Part shown: positions 1 to 8,057 of the stretch, piece after piece
How positions within the stretch are numbered: the stretch's first letter is position 1
How the letters are laid out: each line of letters starts with the position of its first letter
Notes under the pieces: generated by a model
Seen by the model: the letters and a program-made list of their open reading frames with translations, nothing else
What the model was told of the DNA's origin: nothing
Databases searched by the model: none
NCBI GenBank assembly: GCA_963662675.2
Contig: CAXXHP010000004.1
Coordinates: forward strand, 434,001-498,000
DNA: 64,000 nucleotides
Origin: G963662675 sp963662675
GTDB lineage: Bacteria; Bacteroidota; Bacteroidia; Bacteroidales; Prolixibacteraceae
Direction: 5' to 3'
Position numbers and translations under genes: made by a program

Positions 1-1
1 G

Positions 2-793
2 CCTCCGGGCTATGATCCGAAGCGTCATCAGCCGTATCCAGTTCTTTTCCTTCAACACGGCCTCTACGAAGACGCCAAGAGCTGGATTCAACAAGGCGCG
101 AACACCACGCTCGACAACCTGATCTACCAAGGCAAGGCCGTGCCGATGATCATGGTTGCGAGTCTGGGATATGGCACGGCAAACGGCCCGGCCGACATCG
201 ACGCGCCGGTGATGCAACAGAACTTCGCGCATATGCTGACAGAAGAAGTGATGCCGACCATCTACAAACAATACAATGCGTCCACCAAGGCAGCCGACAA
301 TGCGATCGCCGGCCTATCGATGGGTGGTGGGCAAACTATTTTTATGGGTTTGAACCGGCTCGATAAATTTGCATGGTTCGGCGGTTTCAGCGCTGCTCTG
401 GTCAACTGGGCACATAGCATCCCTGTCGCTAATCCTCCCGCCTCACAGGAAGTGGTGGATGCGGCCAAATCTGTCGAGGCTGCCAACCAGAATCAGCCGC
501 AGCCCAATTTTCAGGGTGGGACTATCGTGCGCAACTTTGGTGCCGGACCGGTGTTCGAAGCCCGACTACCGCTTCTCTTACCCAATTTGAATGCGCAGTC
601 GGCCAAGCAGATCAAATTGCTTTGGATGGGCATCGGCGGCGACGACCCGAGCGTCGAAACGCACAAGCAGCTTAGAGCCTATCTGGACACCAAGGGGGTC
701 AAGTACACCTATGTCGAGACCCCGAACCAGGGGCATGTGTGGTCGCTGTGGCATCGGCACTTGGCAGAGTTCGCCCAGCTGATCTTCAAATAG
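2..793 (+). CDS. Esterase of the alpha/beta-hydrolase fold (enterochelin/feruloyl esterase-like), 5' truncated by window edge
   Basis: The reading frame is open from base 2, so the N-terminus lies outside the window. It reads through a conserved strand and oxyanion region (FLQHG) to the nucleophile elbow GLSMGGG, then a C-terminal WMGIGGDD segment and a GHVWSLW motif that supplies the expected catalytic His. This order fits the esterase D/enterochelin-esterase family seen in ferulic acid and acetyl-xylan esterases (family knowledge). The gene uses mostly G or C at third codon positions and is clearly GC-rich, unlike every other gene here. It stops with TAG at 791-793 and the rich composition ends about 40 bases later. 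It may therefore come from another organism, by recent transfer or by an assembly join. Substrate is not determinable. Confidence 0.8.
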   Translation, partial: PPGYDPKRHQPYPVLFLQHGLYEDAKSWIQQGANTTLDNLIYQGKAVPMIMVASLGYGTANGPADIDAPVMQQNFAHMLTEEVMPTIYKQYNASTKAADNAIAGLSMGGGQTIFMGLNRLDKFAWFGGFSAALVNWAHSIPVANPPASQEVVDAAKSVEAANQNQPQPNFQGGTIVRNFGAGPVFEARLPLLLPNLNAQSAKQIKLLWMGIGGDDPSVETHKQLRAYLDTKGVKYTYVETPNQGHVWSLWHRHLAEFAQLIFK

Positions 794-1037
794 GCTCATT
801 TGCCAGAGATCGCATCTTGCGGCGGCGGCCCTCAAAAGGTTATAAGACATTAAAGTATCAGAAAATATTAGCCATATATCCGGGTTTTGCATAACGATAG
901 GTACTATTTATCAGTGAAATATCATTCAAAAGGGCACACCTGTAAAAGTGGTATGAAGTTCCGTAATATAGATGCCAGCCACCCTTCTCTTTTTTTAGAC
1001 ATTTGTATCGTCAATTAATAATTTAAAGGATAACAAA
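794..1037. other. Composition junction and gap before the aldo/keto reductase
   Basis: Bases up to about 833 continue the GC-rich style of the esterase, then the sequence switches abruptly to AT-rich DNA typical of the rest of the window. I see no insertion-sequence end, tRNA or direct repeat at the switch. A stretch of about 47 codons is open from roughly 874 to 1018 without a start codon and without recognisable similarity, so it is not called as a gene. Confidence 0.6.
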
Positions 1038-1889
1038 ATGGAAAAAGTAAAATTAAACAACGGAATAGAAATGCCAGTTTTAGGATTTGGCGTTATGCAA
1101 ATAATGGGCGATGATTGCGAGGCAGCTGTGCTTAATGCAATAGAAGCAGGATATCGTTTATTTGATACTGCAGAACTTTATGGAAACGAGCAAGCTGTAG
1201 GAAATGCCATTAAAAGAAGCGGCATTCCCAGACAAGAATTGTTTATAACAACCAAATTTGGCAGTAAGGAAGCTGGCTACGAAAAAACTAAAGCTGCTTT
1301 TCAAAAATCTCTCGAAGCCCTACAGCTTGATTATATTGACCTGTACTTAATACACCAGCCTTTTGGTGATATTTTTGGTTCTTGGCGTGCCATGCAAGAA
1401 CTATATAATGATGGAAAGATTAAGGCAATCGGGGTTTGCAATTTTTTGCCCGACAGGTTGATGGACTTAATTGCTAATAGCGGTTTTACACCAGCAGTTA
1501 ATCAAGTAGAAACTCATCCATTCCACCAGCAAATTGAAACCCAACAGTTCTTAAAAGATAATGACGTTCAGATTGAAGCGTGGGGACCGCTTGCCGAAGG
1601 AATGAATGACATATTTAATAATGAGATACTATCATCAATTGCTACAAAGTACAACAAAACCGTTGCACAGGTTATATTGCGTTGGTTGACCCAAAGAGGA
1701 GTCGTTGTAATTCCTAAATCATCGCGTAAAGAAAGGATATTGGAAAATATCAGCATTTTTGATTTTAGGTTATCTGATGAAGATATACAGAGTATCCAAA
1801 CTTTAGATACCAAGCAAAGCTTATTGTTTGACCATCGTGACCCCGCTATTGTAAAATGGATGAGCGAATATGGTTGGTTTAATATTTAA
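1038..1889 (+). CDS. Aldo/keto reductase, diketogulonate-reductase/YvgN type
   Basis: A 283-residue NAD(P)H-dependent reductase of the TIM-barrel AKR superfamily, acting on aldehydes or ketones in the cytosol. The catalytic tetrad is visible: Asp43 in FDTAELYG, Tyr48, Lys73 in ITTKFG, and His106 in YLIHQPF. The cofactor region contains GVCNF, AWGPLAEG and VIPKSSR. Length is normal for the family. The start at 1038 follows an AT-rich leader and is preceded by AAAGGATAACAAA, a weak ribosome-binding stretch. The next gene, a SnoaL-like protein, begins about 60 bases downstream on the same strand and is probably co-transcribed. Specific substrate cannot be read from sequence. Confidence 0.93.
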   Translation: MEKVKLNNGIEMPVLGFGVMQIMGDDCEAAVLNAIEAGYRLFDTAELYGNEQAVGNAIKRSGIPRQELFITTKFGSKEAGYEKTKAAFQKSLEALQLDYIDLYLIHQPFGDIFGSWRAMQELYNDGKIKAIGVCNFLPDRLMDLIANSGFTPAVNQVETHPFHQQIETQQFLKDNDVQIEAWGPLAEGMNDIFNNEILSSIATKYNKTVAQVILRWLTQRGVVVIPKSSRKERILENISIFDFRLSDEDIQSIQTLDTKQSLLFDHRDPAIVKWMSEYGWFNI

Positions 1890-1949
1890 AACAAAGATTA
1901 GAGCGATAATAAAATATTTTTCCATTGTAACCCTGTAAATAATAGTTAT

Positions 1950-2393
1950 ATGAAAGCAAAAATGGTAGGACAAGAGTCCTCTGCACAGCAAACAAACGCA
2001 AATCCTTCTTCTGAGGAACAAGAAATTATCAACCTCTCCAAACAAAAGTGGCAGTGGATGGCAGATAAAAATGTTGATTCACTCAGTGTGCTATTTGATG
2101 CAAAAGCCATGTTTGTTCATATGGGCGGAACGTGGGGAACGGAGCGGGAAGTTGAGATCATCGAAACTGGCTTCATTTGGTATAAAAAGGCCGAGGTCTA
2201 CTCATCTTCAGTTAATGTCTTCGGAAAAACGGCCATACTATTGAATGACATCGATTTGGTGGCAGTAGTTGGCGGAAACGAAGTCACCAATCCTTTTATG
2301 GTGACAGAAGTTTATTTCAAAGAAAACGGCCAATGGAAACTACTACAGCTCACTTTCTCACATTTAGCTCGGGCAGTTAAACTAAGTGAATAA
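1950..2393 (+). CDS. SnoaL-like / DUF4440 (NTF2-fold) protein
   Basis: A 147-residue protein with the pattern of the DUF4440/NTF2-like fold: an N-terminal helix (EQEIINLSKQKWQWMADK), a strand with FVHMGG, and a C-terminal sheet ending in ENGQWKLLQLTFS. Such proteins are small cone-shaped dimers that act as isomerases, hydrolases or ligand binders; no activity can be assigned here. The first 25 residues (polar, with AQQTNANPS) look like the mature start of a protein that in relatives often follows a signal peptide, but no hydrophobic segment precedes them. It lies just downstream of the aldo/keto reductase. Confidence 0.75.
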   Translation: MKAKMVGQESSAQQTNANPSSEEQEIINLSKQKWQWMADKNVDSLSVLFDAKAMFVHMGGTWGTEREVEIIETGFIWYKKAEVYSSSVNVFGKTAILLNDIDLVAVVGGNEVTNPFMVTEVYFKENGQWKLLQLTFSHLARAVKLSE

Positions 2394-2442
2394 TAATTAG
2401 AAATATTAAATTACCTGTTTTCAAATCATCAATCATGGAAAT

Positions 2443-2491
2443 TATAATTAAGACACCATAGGGATGCCATCCCTATGGTGTCTTAATTATA
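2443..2491. repeat. Perfect 24-bp-arm inverted repeat with 1-nt centre
   Basis: Bases 2443-2466 and 2468-2491 are exact reverse complements around a single C at 2467. The core of the arm is GACACCATAGGGATG. Pairing stops outside the 24 bp on both sides, so the flanks are not a fold-back copy of each other. No T-tract follows on the plus strand, so a simple rho-independent terminator is a weak explanation, although it does follow the SnoaL-like gene. It directly abuts the 5' end of a gene remnant and may mark a rearrangement scar or a small palindromic element. Confidence 0.9.
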
Positions 2492-2495
2492 TAAT

Positions 2496-2900
2496 GATGA
2501 TGGATACGTTGAAGAAAAAGTATTGAAAGCGGTTTCTAAGGTAATAAAACAGGCAGACTATGATATACCTTTGTTGATTACTCATCATTCTGTTTTAGGT
2601 ACTGACGAGTGCCCTCTAAAGAATTCTGCGACCCTGATCGATTTTATTCAGAAGCATAAAATAAAACATGTGTTTTGTGGACATACGCACGAACTGTAAC
2701 TGATGCGTACTAACGATCTCTACAGAGGCCATTCATTCGATCAGTATATGTGTGGTACGCTATCTTCTCGCAACCATCCCAAGGACGATAACATGTTTAT
2801 CTATTATGGAAATTTGGGAACTAAGGACATGCATCTGCATCTGATACGAATATTTACAGAGGGGGACAAGCTACTATTTAAAAAGGGAAAAGTCTTTTAG
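2496..2900 (+). pseudogene. Calcineurin-like metallophosphoesterase remnant (C-terminal half, internal stop)
   Basis: An open frame without a start codon begins beside the palindrome (frame open from 2487) and reads EEKVLKAVSK, then LLITHHSVLGT and HVFCGHTHEL. The GHTH motif is the metal-binding signature near the C-terminus of calcineurin-like phosphoesterases. A TAA at 2697-2699 interrupts the frame directly after GHTHEL, and the same frame then continues through YMCGTLSS, IYYGNLGTKDMH and IRIF to TAG at 2898-2900. The N-terminal half with the first metal ligands (DxH, GDxxD, GNHD) is absent. The gene is therefore both truncated and interrupted. A short start at 2703 could express only the last 65 residues. 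Confidence 0.8.
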
Positions 2901-2988
2901 TATGGTTCAATATCTATTGCAACTAGCTAAAGAGTATTGCCTGATTATTTATAACTTGTACGGTGGCAGTAATATAATCAAGGGAAAA

Positions 2989-3942
2989 ATGATTGAAATA
3001 TATTATAAGAATAATGATATAAAAAGATTTGGATCGATTAATGAAATCGAATATTTACCAAATACAATATTTAGTATCCGATTTATTGGGTTCATCAATT
3101 CAGATTTAGAAGCAATTTCTGAAAAGTTTGGTCTCGATTTAACTTCGTTTAGTAAAGGAGAGGATATCGAAATAAGTTCTCATTATATCGAATCAACAGA
3201 CCAGTTATCTTTAACCTTTACGATTCCAAGCTATTCTTTCAATAACTTTTTTGAGGAGAGGGATATTTATATTTTGATTAAAAATAATATTGTTTTTACA
3301 TTTCTTTCATCCGAAATAGAAGAAAGTCTGAAACAATTAACTCAATATATTTATAATTTTGAGAATACAACGTTTGATACCTATCATCAACTTTTTGTTT
3401 TTCAAATTGGAGTAATCTCAGATTACTATGCAGATATTGTCGAGTTAATTTCAAAAAGAATTAAGGATTTTTTCCAAAAGACCCTCAAATCGAGACAATT
3501 CAAAGAAAAGGATCTGGATTATATTGCAGAATTAAGATTTAATAATCTCCTCATTAGGGAATCTCTTTCAGAGTTTCAAAGAATTCTTCTTTTGTTGAAA
3601 AAGAGCGATAAAAAGAAGGACAATATCTTTCAAAAGGTAAGTGAAGAAATAGATGACCTTACAACAATAGCAGATTATTTACAATATAATTTTAATCGAT
3701 TAGATGACCTGAATGGGAATATTAATAGTAAGATAGAATTAGAACAAAACAATATTTTTAAAATACTGACCATTATTACGGTATGTATTTCATTACCTAC
3801 TTTAATTGTAGGTGTATATGGAATGAATTTTAAATATATGCCGGAACTAAATTGGGCTTTTGGATATCCAATTATTATCTTGATTTTGGTATTAAGTTTT
3901 ATCTTCCCACTAATCTATTTTAAAAGAAAGAAGTGGTTCTAA
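2989..3942 (+). CDS. corA: CorA-family magnesium/cobalt transporter
   Basis: Forms a homopentameric inner-membrane channel for divalent cations in this family. The protein has a long acidic and helical cytoplasmic region and two C-terminal membrane helices. The first ends in the signature YGMNF, followed by the periplasmic loop KYMPELNWAFGYP; the second is FGYPIIILILVLSFIFPLIYF, then a basic tail KRKKW. I prefer the ATG at 2989 (317 residues), preceded by AAGGGAAAA, because homologues begin close to this point. An ATG at 2902 would add 29 residues with no family counterpart and starts directly after the phosphoesterase remnant. No obvious partner genes. Confidence 0.9.
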   Translation: MIEIYYKNNDIKRFGSINEIEYLPNTIFSIRFIGFINSDLEAISEKFGLDLTSFSKGEDIEISSHYIESTDQLSLTFTIPSYSFNNFFEERDIYILIKNNIVFTFLSSEIEESLKQLTQYIYNFENTTFDTYHQLFVFQIGVISDYYADIVELISKRIKDFFQKTLKSRQFKEKDLDYIAELRFNNLLIRESLSEFQRILLLLKKSDKKKDNIFQKVSEEIDDLTTIADYLQYNFNRLDDLNGNINSKIELEQNNIFKILTIITVCISLPTLIVGVYGMNFKYMPELNWAFGYPIIILILVLSFIFPLIYFKRKKWF

Positions 3943-4000
3943 AAACAACTCAACTCGCAAATAAATGCGACTACCTCTTTACAGGAAAAGGAGAGTATAA

Positions 4001-4651
4001 TTAAACTCTATCATACAATATCCATCCAAAAATTGATGTTAGTACTAACACATAAACAACCAGCACATAAACCCACTTTCCTCCAAATTTTGGGGTTGGG
4101 ATTGAGGACAAATTGAATGCCGATAGAGTCATTAACAGGATATAAATAAGTATCGAGAACGTAGAATGACTGATGAAACTTTCGAATAAAAAGACAAAAG
4201 CAAGGATGAGTACATTGTTATCTAGAGGGAACCCTTTGTATGTTTTACTATCGATAAGGCCGTAAACATTAAAGTAAGTCAATCGAATAGCACTGGCAGC
4301 AATAATTACAAATGCTCCGGGTAAAAACCAAATATTGTAATTCCCATAGCTTAAAAGGATAATAGCGGGCAAAATCCCAAAGCTCACAATATCAATCATA
4401 GAATCGAGTTGGGCTCCAAAATCACCTTGCACTTTTGTTCTGCCTTTCATTTTTCGTGCGATAATACCGTCGTACCAATCGAACAATACGGCCCATAAAA
4501 CTCCGATTATAGCAGCCTGAAAATTTCCTTGTATCGCAAAATAAATCCCTGTTACAGCACTCAGTAATCCAAAAAGAGAGCAAATGTTTGGCAAATCTTT
4601 AATAAAACGGAGTACGCTTACTTGTTTATTATCATTCATTTTACTGCTCAT
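4001..4651 (-). CDS. CDP-alcohol phosphatidyltransferase (phosphatidylserine-synthase-like)
   Basis: A 216-residue integral membrane enzyme that would transfer a phosphoalcohol from a CDP-activated donor, releasing CMP. The family motif is visible as DGIIARKM, then GDFGAQLDSMIDIVSFG, giving the DG..AR....G...D...D catalytic aspartates; the AR to G spacing is about four residues longer than the common x8 form. Six or so membrane segments follow. LDS..D.VSFG resembles bacterial phosphatidylserine synthase, the nearest annotated relative. Its ATG overlaps the stop of the PLP enzyme by four bases (ATGA at 4651-4648), and the two sit behind a cytidylyltransferase-like gene, so the donor or acceptor may be supplied by that operon rather than being serine. 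Confidence 0.85.
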   Translation of the reverse strand: MSSKMNDNKQVSVLRFIKDLPNICSLFGLLSAVTGIYFAIQGNFQAAIIGVLWAVLFDWYDGIIARKMKGRTKVQGDFGAQLDSMIDIVSFGILPAIILLSYGNYNIWFLPGAFVIIAASAIRLTYFNVYGLIDSKTYKGFPLDNNVLILAFVFLFESFISHSTFSILIYILLMTLSAFNLSSIPTPKFGGKWVYVLVVYVLVLTSIFGWILYDRV

Positions 4652-5751
4652 TTTTTTAAATACATAACATCCGTTAAGGCATCAATGAGTGTGTTGTTTT
4701 CCTCTTGGGTACGACTAGCAATCCGAATGTATCGATCCGCATTGGGTTGGGTTTTTCCCACACTATCTTTTATGTAAATATTGTACTTAATAAAAAGACG
4801 CTTTGTTACTTCGGGACCACTTAAAGCTCCATCGGGTAAACGACAATAAATGTAGTTTGCATCGGGTTTAAAAACTGTCATCCCATCAATGGTACACAGC
4901 TTTTTATAAAAAACATCTCTATCTGCTTTAACTATCTCACAGCTATCTTCAAAATCTTGTTTGTACTGGGGTAGGATTCGCAGAAATTCTTCGGCAAATC
5001 CATTTATATTCCAAATGTGAATGCCCTTGCGAACCGCCTTGGCAAAATCTGCGTTAGCCGTTAACATATATCCAATTCTTAATCCACATATCCCATAGGC
5101 TTTACTCATGCTTTTAAGAATAGCCATATTGGGATATTTGGCAATATCTTGCTCCAAGCTTATTTGTTTCTTTTTGTCGGCAAAGTCTAGAAAAGATTCG
5201 TCAATAATAAGCATACATTTGCTTGGGCTGAGCTTTTCTGCCAATCGAATCAAATCTGCTTTTGGCACTAACATCGATGTCGGATTATTCGGTGTAACCA
5301 CAACAGCCATATCAGCCCCAACTTTTATAGCTTCGTCTGCAAATTTATCTACATTGAGTTGAAAAGAAGGGAATTCAAGTGGGAATTCTACCGCACGTCC
5401 TTTAGGCGCTGCATTCGCATATTCATTAAAAGAGGGGACAGGTACAATTATTTTTTTTGCTAAACTTCCCGATAGTATTTTAATAATCTCTGCGGCCCCA
5501 TTTCCAACAACAATTCTCTCGGCAGGTTGGCATATTATATCACCAACGAGTTCAGCAAGCGCATCTTGCGCCATTGGATAATTCAGGGTTAGGTTGTGAA
5601 TGTTATCTTTTAGATGTGTAAATACAGCCTTTGGCGGAAAATATAAATTATACAAGTAAGCATGGTCGGTAAAATCGTGTCGGTAATACCCGCCATGTTG
5701 TTTTGCAATGTAATCGTATTTTTCCTCTTGTGTTTTATATTTGCTTTTCAT
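4648..5751 (-). CDS. PLP-dependent aminotransferase-fold enzyme (HisC/CobD-like)
   Basis: A 367-residue fold-type I PLP enzyme. Visible cofactor residues are the VGNGAAE phosphate loop, the TPNNPTS motif around residues 153-159, Asp184 in IIDESFLDF, the Schiff-base Lys217 in SMSKAYG, and the C-terminal Arg in RIASRT. Family neighbours are histidinol-phosphate aminotransferases and the CobD-type threonine/serine-phosphate decarboxylases, which act on phosphorylated amino acids. It lies 18 bases downstream of a nucleotidyltransferase and overlaps a CDP-alcohol phosphatidyltransferase, with no his or cob genes nearby. I infer that it makes a phosphorylated or phosphonate amine that is then CMP-activated. 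Whether it transaminates or decarboxylates cannot be decided from sequence. Confidence 0.85.
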   Translation of the reverse strand: MKSKYKTQEEKYDYIAKQHGGYYRHDFTDHAYLYNLYFPPKAVFTHLKDNIHNLTLNYPMAQDALAELVGDIICQPAERIVVGNGAAEIIKILSGSLAKKIIVPVPSFNEYANAAPKGRAVEFPLEFPSFQLNVDKFADEAIKVGADMAVVVTPNNPTSMLVPKADLIRLAEKLSPSKCMLIIDESFLDFADKKKQISLEQDIAKYPNMAILKSMSKAYGICGLRIGYMLTANADFAKAVRKGIHIWNINGFAEEFLRILPQYKQDFEDSCEIVKADRDVFYKKLCTIDGMTVFKPDANYIYCRLPDGALSGPEVTKRLFIKYNIYIKDSVGKTQPNADRYIRIASRTQEENNTLIDALTDVMYLKK

Positions 5752-5769
5752 GGTATGTATATCCTTAAA

Positions 5770-6591
5770 TTACGATGCCATTGCATTTTCAAGTTTAATC
5801 CGCTTTTTAATTTCCTTCGGGAATAGCAATTCAGCTTTAGCTAGATCTTTCATGTTATCAATTTCATACCATGGTTTATGGTCAAATGAAACCGACTCAA
5901 AGGACAGGCTTTTATTATTGACCATTTCAGAAAAGACAGTTTCATAATAACAGTTAACGCTGCCTTCGGTAATATACTGATTCAGTCGTTTTACAATGGC
6001 TTGCCACGATGGAAGCGAAAAGCTGTATATATTTACAGTTTTATATCGGATATCGGAATAGGCATCGGTAGTTCCTTTTTGAAATTCAGTAACCTTATTT
6101 GCCTTGTTGACAGAAACCGTTGTGCCGTTTAACCAAGGCTGCATAAGCGCTACAGCCATCCTGTCTGGATAAACCATATCATCAAGCAAAGTGGAATTCA
6201 TTACCAAATCGCTTTCAAAAAGCACAAAAGGCTCATTTATCATATTGCGAGCCATCCAAAGCGAATAAATATTGTTTGTAGTTTTATATAAGGGGCTGTG
6301 AACGTATTCAATGTCAATGTCTCCCGATTTTTCACCGAGATAATCCATGATACATTCTTTTTTGTGACCTGTTACGATTACAAGCCGTTTAAATCCCTGA
6401 CTTTTTAAGTTATTGACAAGCCTTTCGAGAATGGGTTTGTCGTTTACAAGAGTAAGGCATTTGGGCGAATTTTCTGTTAAAGGGAAAAGGCGACTGCCTG
6501 TGCCGGCCGCAAGAAGCAATGCTGTGGTTATACGATTTTGATCACAACAATTGTCTGAATCAATATTCATGCTAGAATGTATTGATGTCAT
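5770..6591 (-). CDS. Sugar/choline-phosphate nucleotidyltransferase (LicC/PntC-like)
   Basis: A 273-residue NTP transferase. The nucleotide-binding signature LLAAGTGSRLFPLT and the PKCL segment lie at about residues 27-46, and the metal site is probably the Asp of LFESDLVMN. This arrangement fits phosphocholine or phosphonate cytidylyltransferases (LicC, PntC) as well as glucose-1-phosphate nucleotidyltransferases. In some bacteria PntC is fused to a PLP enzyme, which parallels the adjacent gene here. It is the first gene of a three-gene minus-strand operon and has a candidate promoter at 6775-6782. An alternative start is the internal ATG eight codons in. Substrate assignment to an aminoalkyl phosphate or phosphonate is inference from neighbours. 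Confidence 0.82.
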   Translation of the reverse strand: MTSIHSSMNIDSDNCCDQNRITTALLLAAGTGSRLFPLTENSPKCLTLVNDKPILERLVNNLKSQGFKRLVIVTGHKKECIMDYLGEKSGDIDIEYVHSPLYKTTNNIYSLWMARNMINEPFVLFESDLVMNSTLLDDMVYPDRMAVALMQPWLNGTTVSVNKANKVTEFQKGTTDAYSDIRYKTVNIYSFSLPSWQAIVKRLNQYITEGSVNCYYETVFSEMVNNKSLSFESVSFDHKPWYEIDNMKDLAKAELLFPKEIKKRIKLENAMAS

Positions 6592-7283
6592 CAGAAAAAA
6601 ACAAATGCGAATTATTGCACCTGACGTACTAAGTCTTAGTACTCTGATGTCGGATTGGTTACTGATAATTCAACTATAAGTATGAAGTCTGCGAATGCGA
6701 GGATCGATTGCTTAAAAGCACATCAACAAAAATGATAGTGAATGATTGATATCAAAAGATATGTAATCCGCATACAAAGGTACTCTAATAAATAAGATTA
6801 ACTAATGTTTGTGTCTTAGTGCTTAATTAAGAGTGTGATAGAGGTGTTTTTTTTACGGAATCAAAATGAAAAATAGAAGGACGAACACCTAAAGGAGTAG
6901 ATTGCCCCGCCAGTAAAAAGATTGATAGGTTTGTGCTCCGAAGTGAGCAACGATTTCTTACAGATAAATGTTGTTATGCGCTATAACTACTCCATGCACA
7001 CCCAGTGGATTAGCATTTAATTATTCAAACATTTGCATAAAAAGTGAGCCAGTTTGCCGATAAACCTATCTGAACTGCCGATTACATTTTACTATTTGTG
7101 TATCTGCAAATAGCTTTGTTTCAGTTATAATTATTAAAATAATTTTGACATGAAGAAAATGGATGCTATTAAATGTAAAAAAGTACTGTAATTTCACGAA
7201 GACAAAGAGCAATTTTGTGCTTCGCTTTTTGAGTTTAAATAAGTACGAGAGCTATATTTCTATTGCAGCATCAATTTTAGCTG
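6592..7283. other. Long intergenic region between divergent operons
   Basis: About 690 bases with no supportable reading frame on either strand. It holds the minus-strand -7 element at 6775-6782. A pair of 9-base inverted segments, GATAGGTTT at 6924-6932 and AAACCTATC at 7062-7070, encloses about 130 bases that include a small TGCTC/GAGCA hairpin near 6933-6949. This could be a structured leader or small RNA but matches no RNA family I can recognise. Confidence 0.4.
6775..6782 (-). promoter_or_regulatory. Candidate Bacteroidota -7 element for the nucleotidyltransferase operon
   Basis: Reading the minus strand, TACCTTTG fits TAnnTTTG exactly. No clear TTTG is present about 19 nt upstream. It would give a leader of roughly 180 nt before the ATG at 6591. 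Confidence 0.4.
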
Positions 7284-8054
7284 ATGATTAATTCATGTGA
7301 AGAAAAAATAAATGTCCTTTGTAAACTTTTGCTTGAGGCAGGAGCAATGCTTATGAGTTCTGGGGCAAACACTGCACGTATTCGAATAACGGTATTGCGA
7401 ATTGCGAATGCCTATGGCTATCAGGCAGAGTTATTGATTACTCACAGGGCATTGATGCTAACGCTTTATGATGAGGATAAAGATTACTTTTTTAGTCGGT
7501 TAAAGCGCACTTCTCCACATGGAGCCAATTTTAGAATGGTAAGTGGCATAAGTCGTATGAGCTGGAGTATTGTGGAAGAAAAATGGACCTTGGAACAGGT
7601 TCACGAGGAACTTAATCGTTTAAAATCATTGCCTTATTACCCACGCTTATTAATCCTTTTACTCGTTTCATTGGCCGGAGCTTCTTTTTGTCGGCTTTTT
7701 GGTGGTGGGTATATAGAAATGGCCATTGCTTTTGTGGCAACATTTACGGGTTTATTTGTACGTCAGGAGGCTGTACGAAAGTCTTTTAACCCATATCTCT
7801 GTATCTTCTTTGCGGCTTTTGTTTCTTCTATGATTTCAGGGTTGGCTGTAAAATTACAGATAGGGGAAAATCCTGATTATGCTTTTGCCACTTCCGTATT
7901 ATACCTGATTCCAGGAATACCGTTAATTAATTCGTTATCCGATTTGCTGGACGGCAATATTATGAACGGGATAGTTCGGGGCGTGAATGGGTTAATAATT
8001 GCATTTACCATTGCATTAGGACTTTTAAGTGCAATCATGATTTATAATTTGTAA
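7284..8054 (+). CDS. yjjP: Threonine/serine exporter family protein, YjjP-like (ThrE N-terminal domain, DUF1212)
   Basis: A 256-residue membrane protein matching the larger half of the split ThrE family. It starts with a soluble region (LLLEAGAMLMSSGANTAR, then TLYDEDKDYFFSR) and continues with about five hydrophobic helices beginning near residue 116 (LLILLLVSLAGASF). LYLIPGIPLINSLSDLLDG is the characteristic pore-region motif. In E. coli YjjP and YjjB together export succinate, whereas Corynebacterium ThrE, a fused form, exports threonine and serine, so the substrate is open. The gene ends 3 bases before the yjjB-like gene, so both are translated from one message. Confidence 0.88.
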   Translation: MINSCEEKINVLCKLLLEAGAMLMSSGANTARIRITVLRIANAYGYQAELLITHRALMLTLYDEDKDYFFSRLKRTSPHGANFRMVSGISRMSWSIVEEKWTLEQVHEELNRLKSLPYYPRLLILLLVSLAGASFCRLFGGGYIEMAIAFVATFTGLFVRQEAVRKSFNPYLCIFFAAFVSSMISGLAVKLQIGENPDYAFATSVLYLIPGIPLINSLSDLLDGNIMNGIVRGVNGLIIAFTIALGLLSAIMIYNL

Positions 8055-8057
8055 GTT

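Noticed and set aside
874..1018. Open stretch of about 47 codons before the aldo/keto reductase
   Set aside because: No start codon and no recognisable similarity; not supportable as a gene or remnant.
2443..2491. Palindrome as an ordinary terminator or an assembly fold-back
   Set aside because: No T-tract follows, and pairing ends exactly at 24 bp with different flanks, so it is not a folded-back read. A terminator role cannot be fully excluded.
4648..5751. Histidinol-phosphate aminotransferase (hisC)
   Set aside because: The fold matches, but there are no other his genes, and the coupled neighbours are a nucleotidyltransferase and a CDP-alcohol phosphatidyltransferase.
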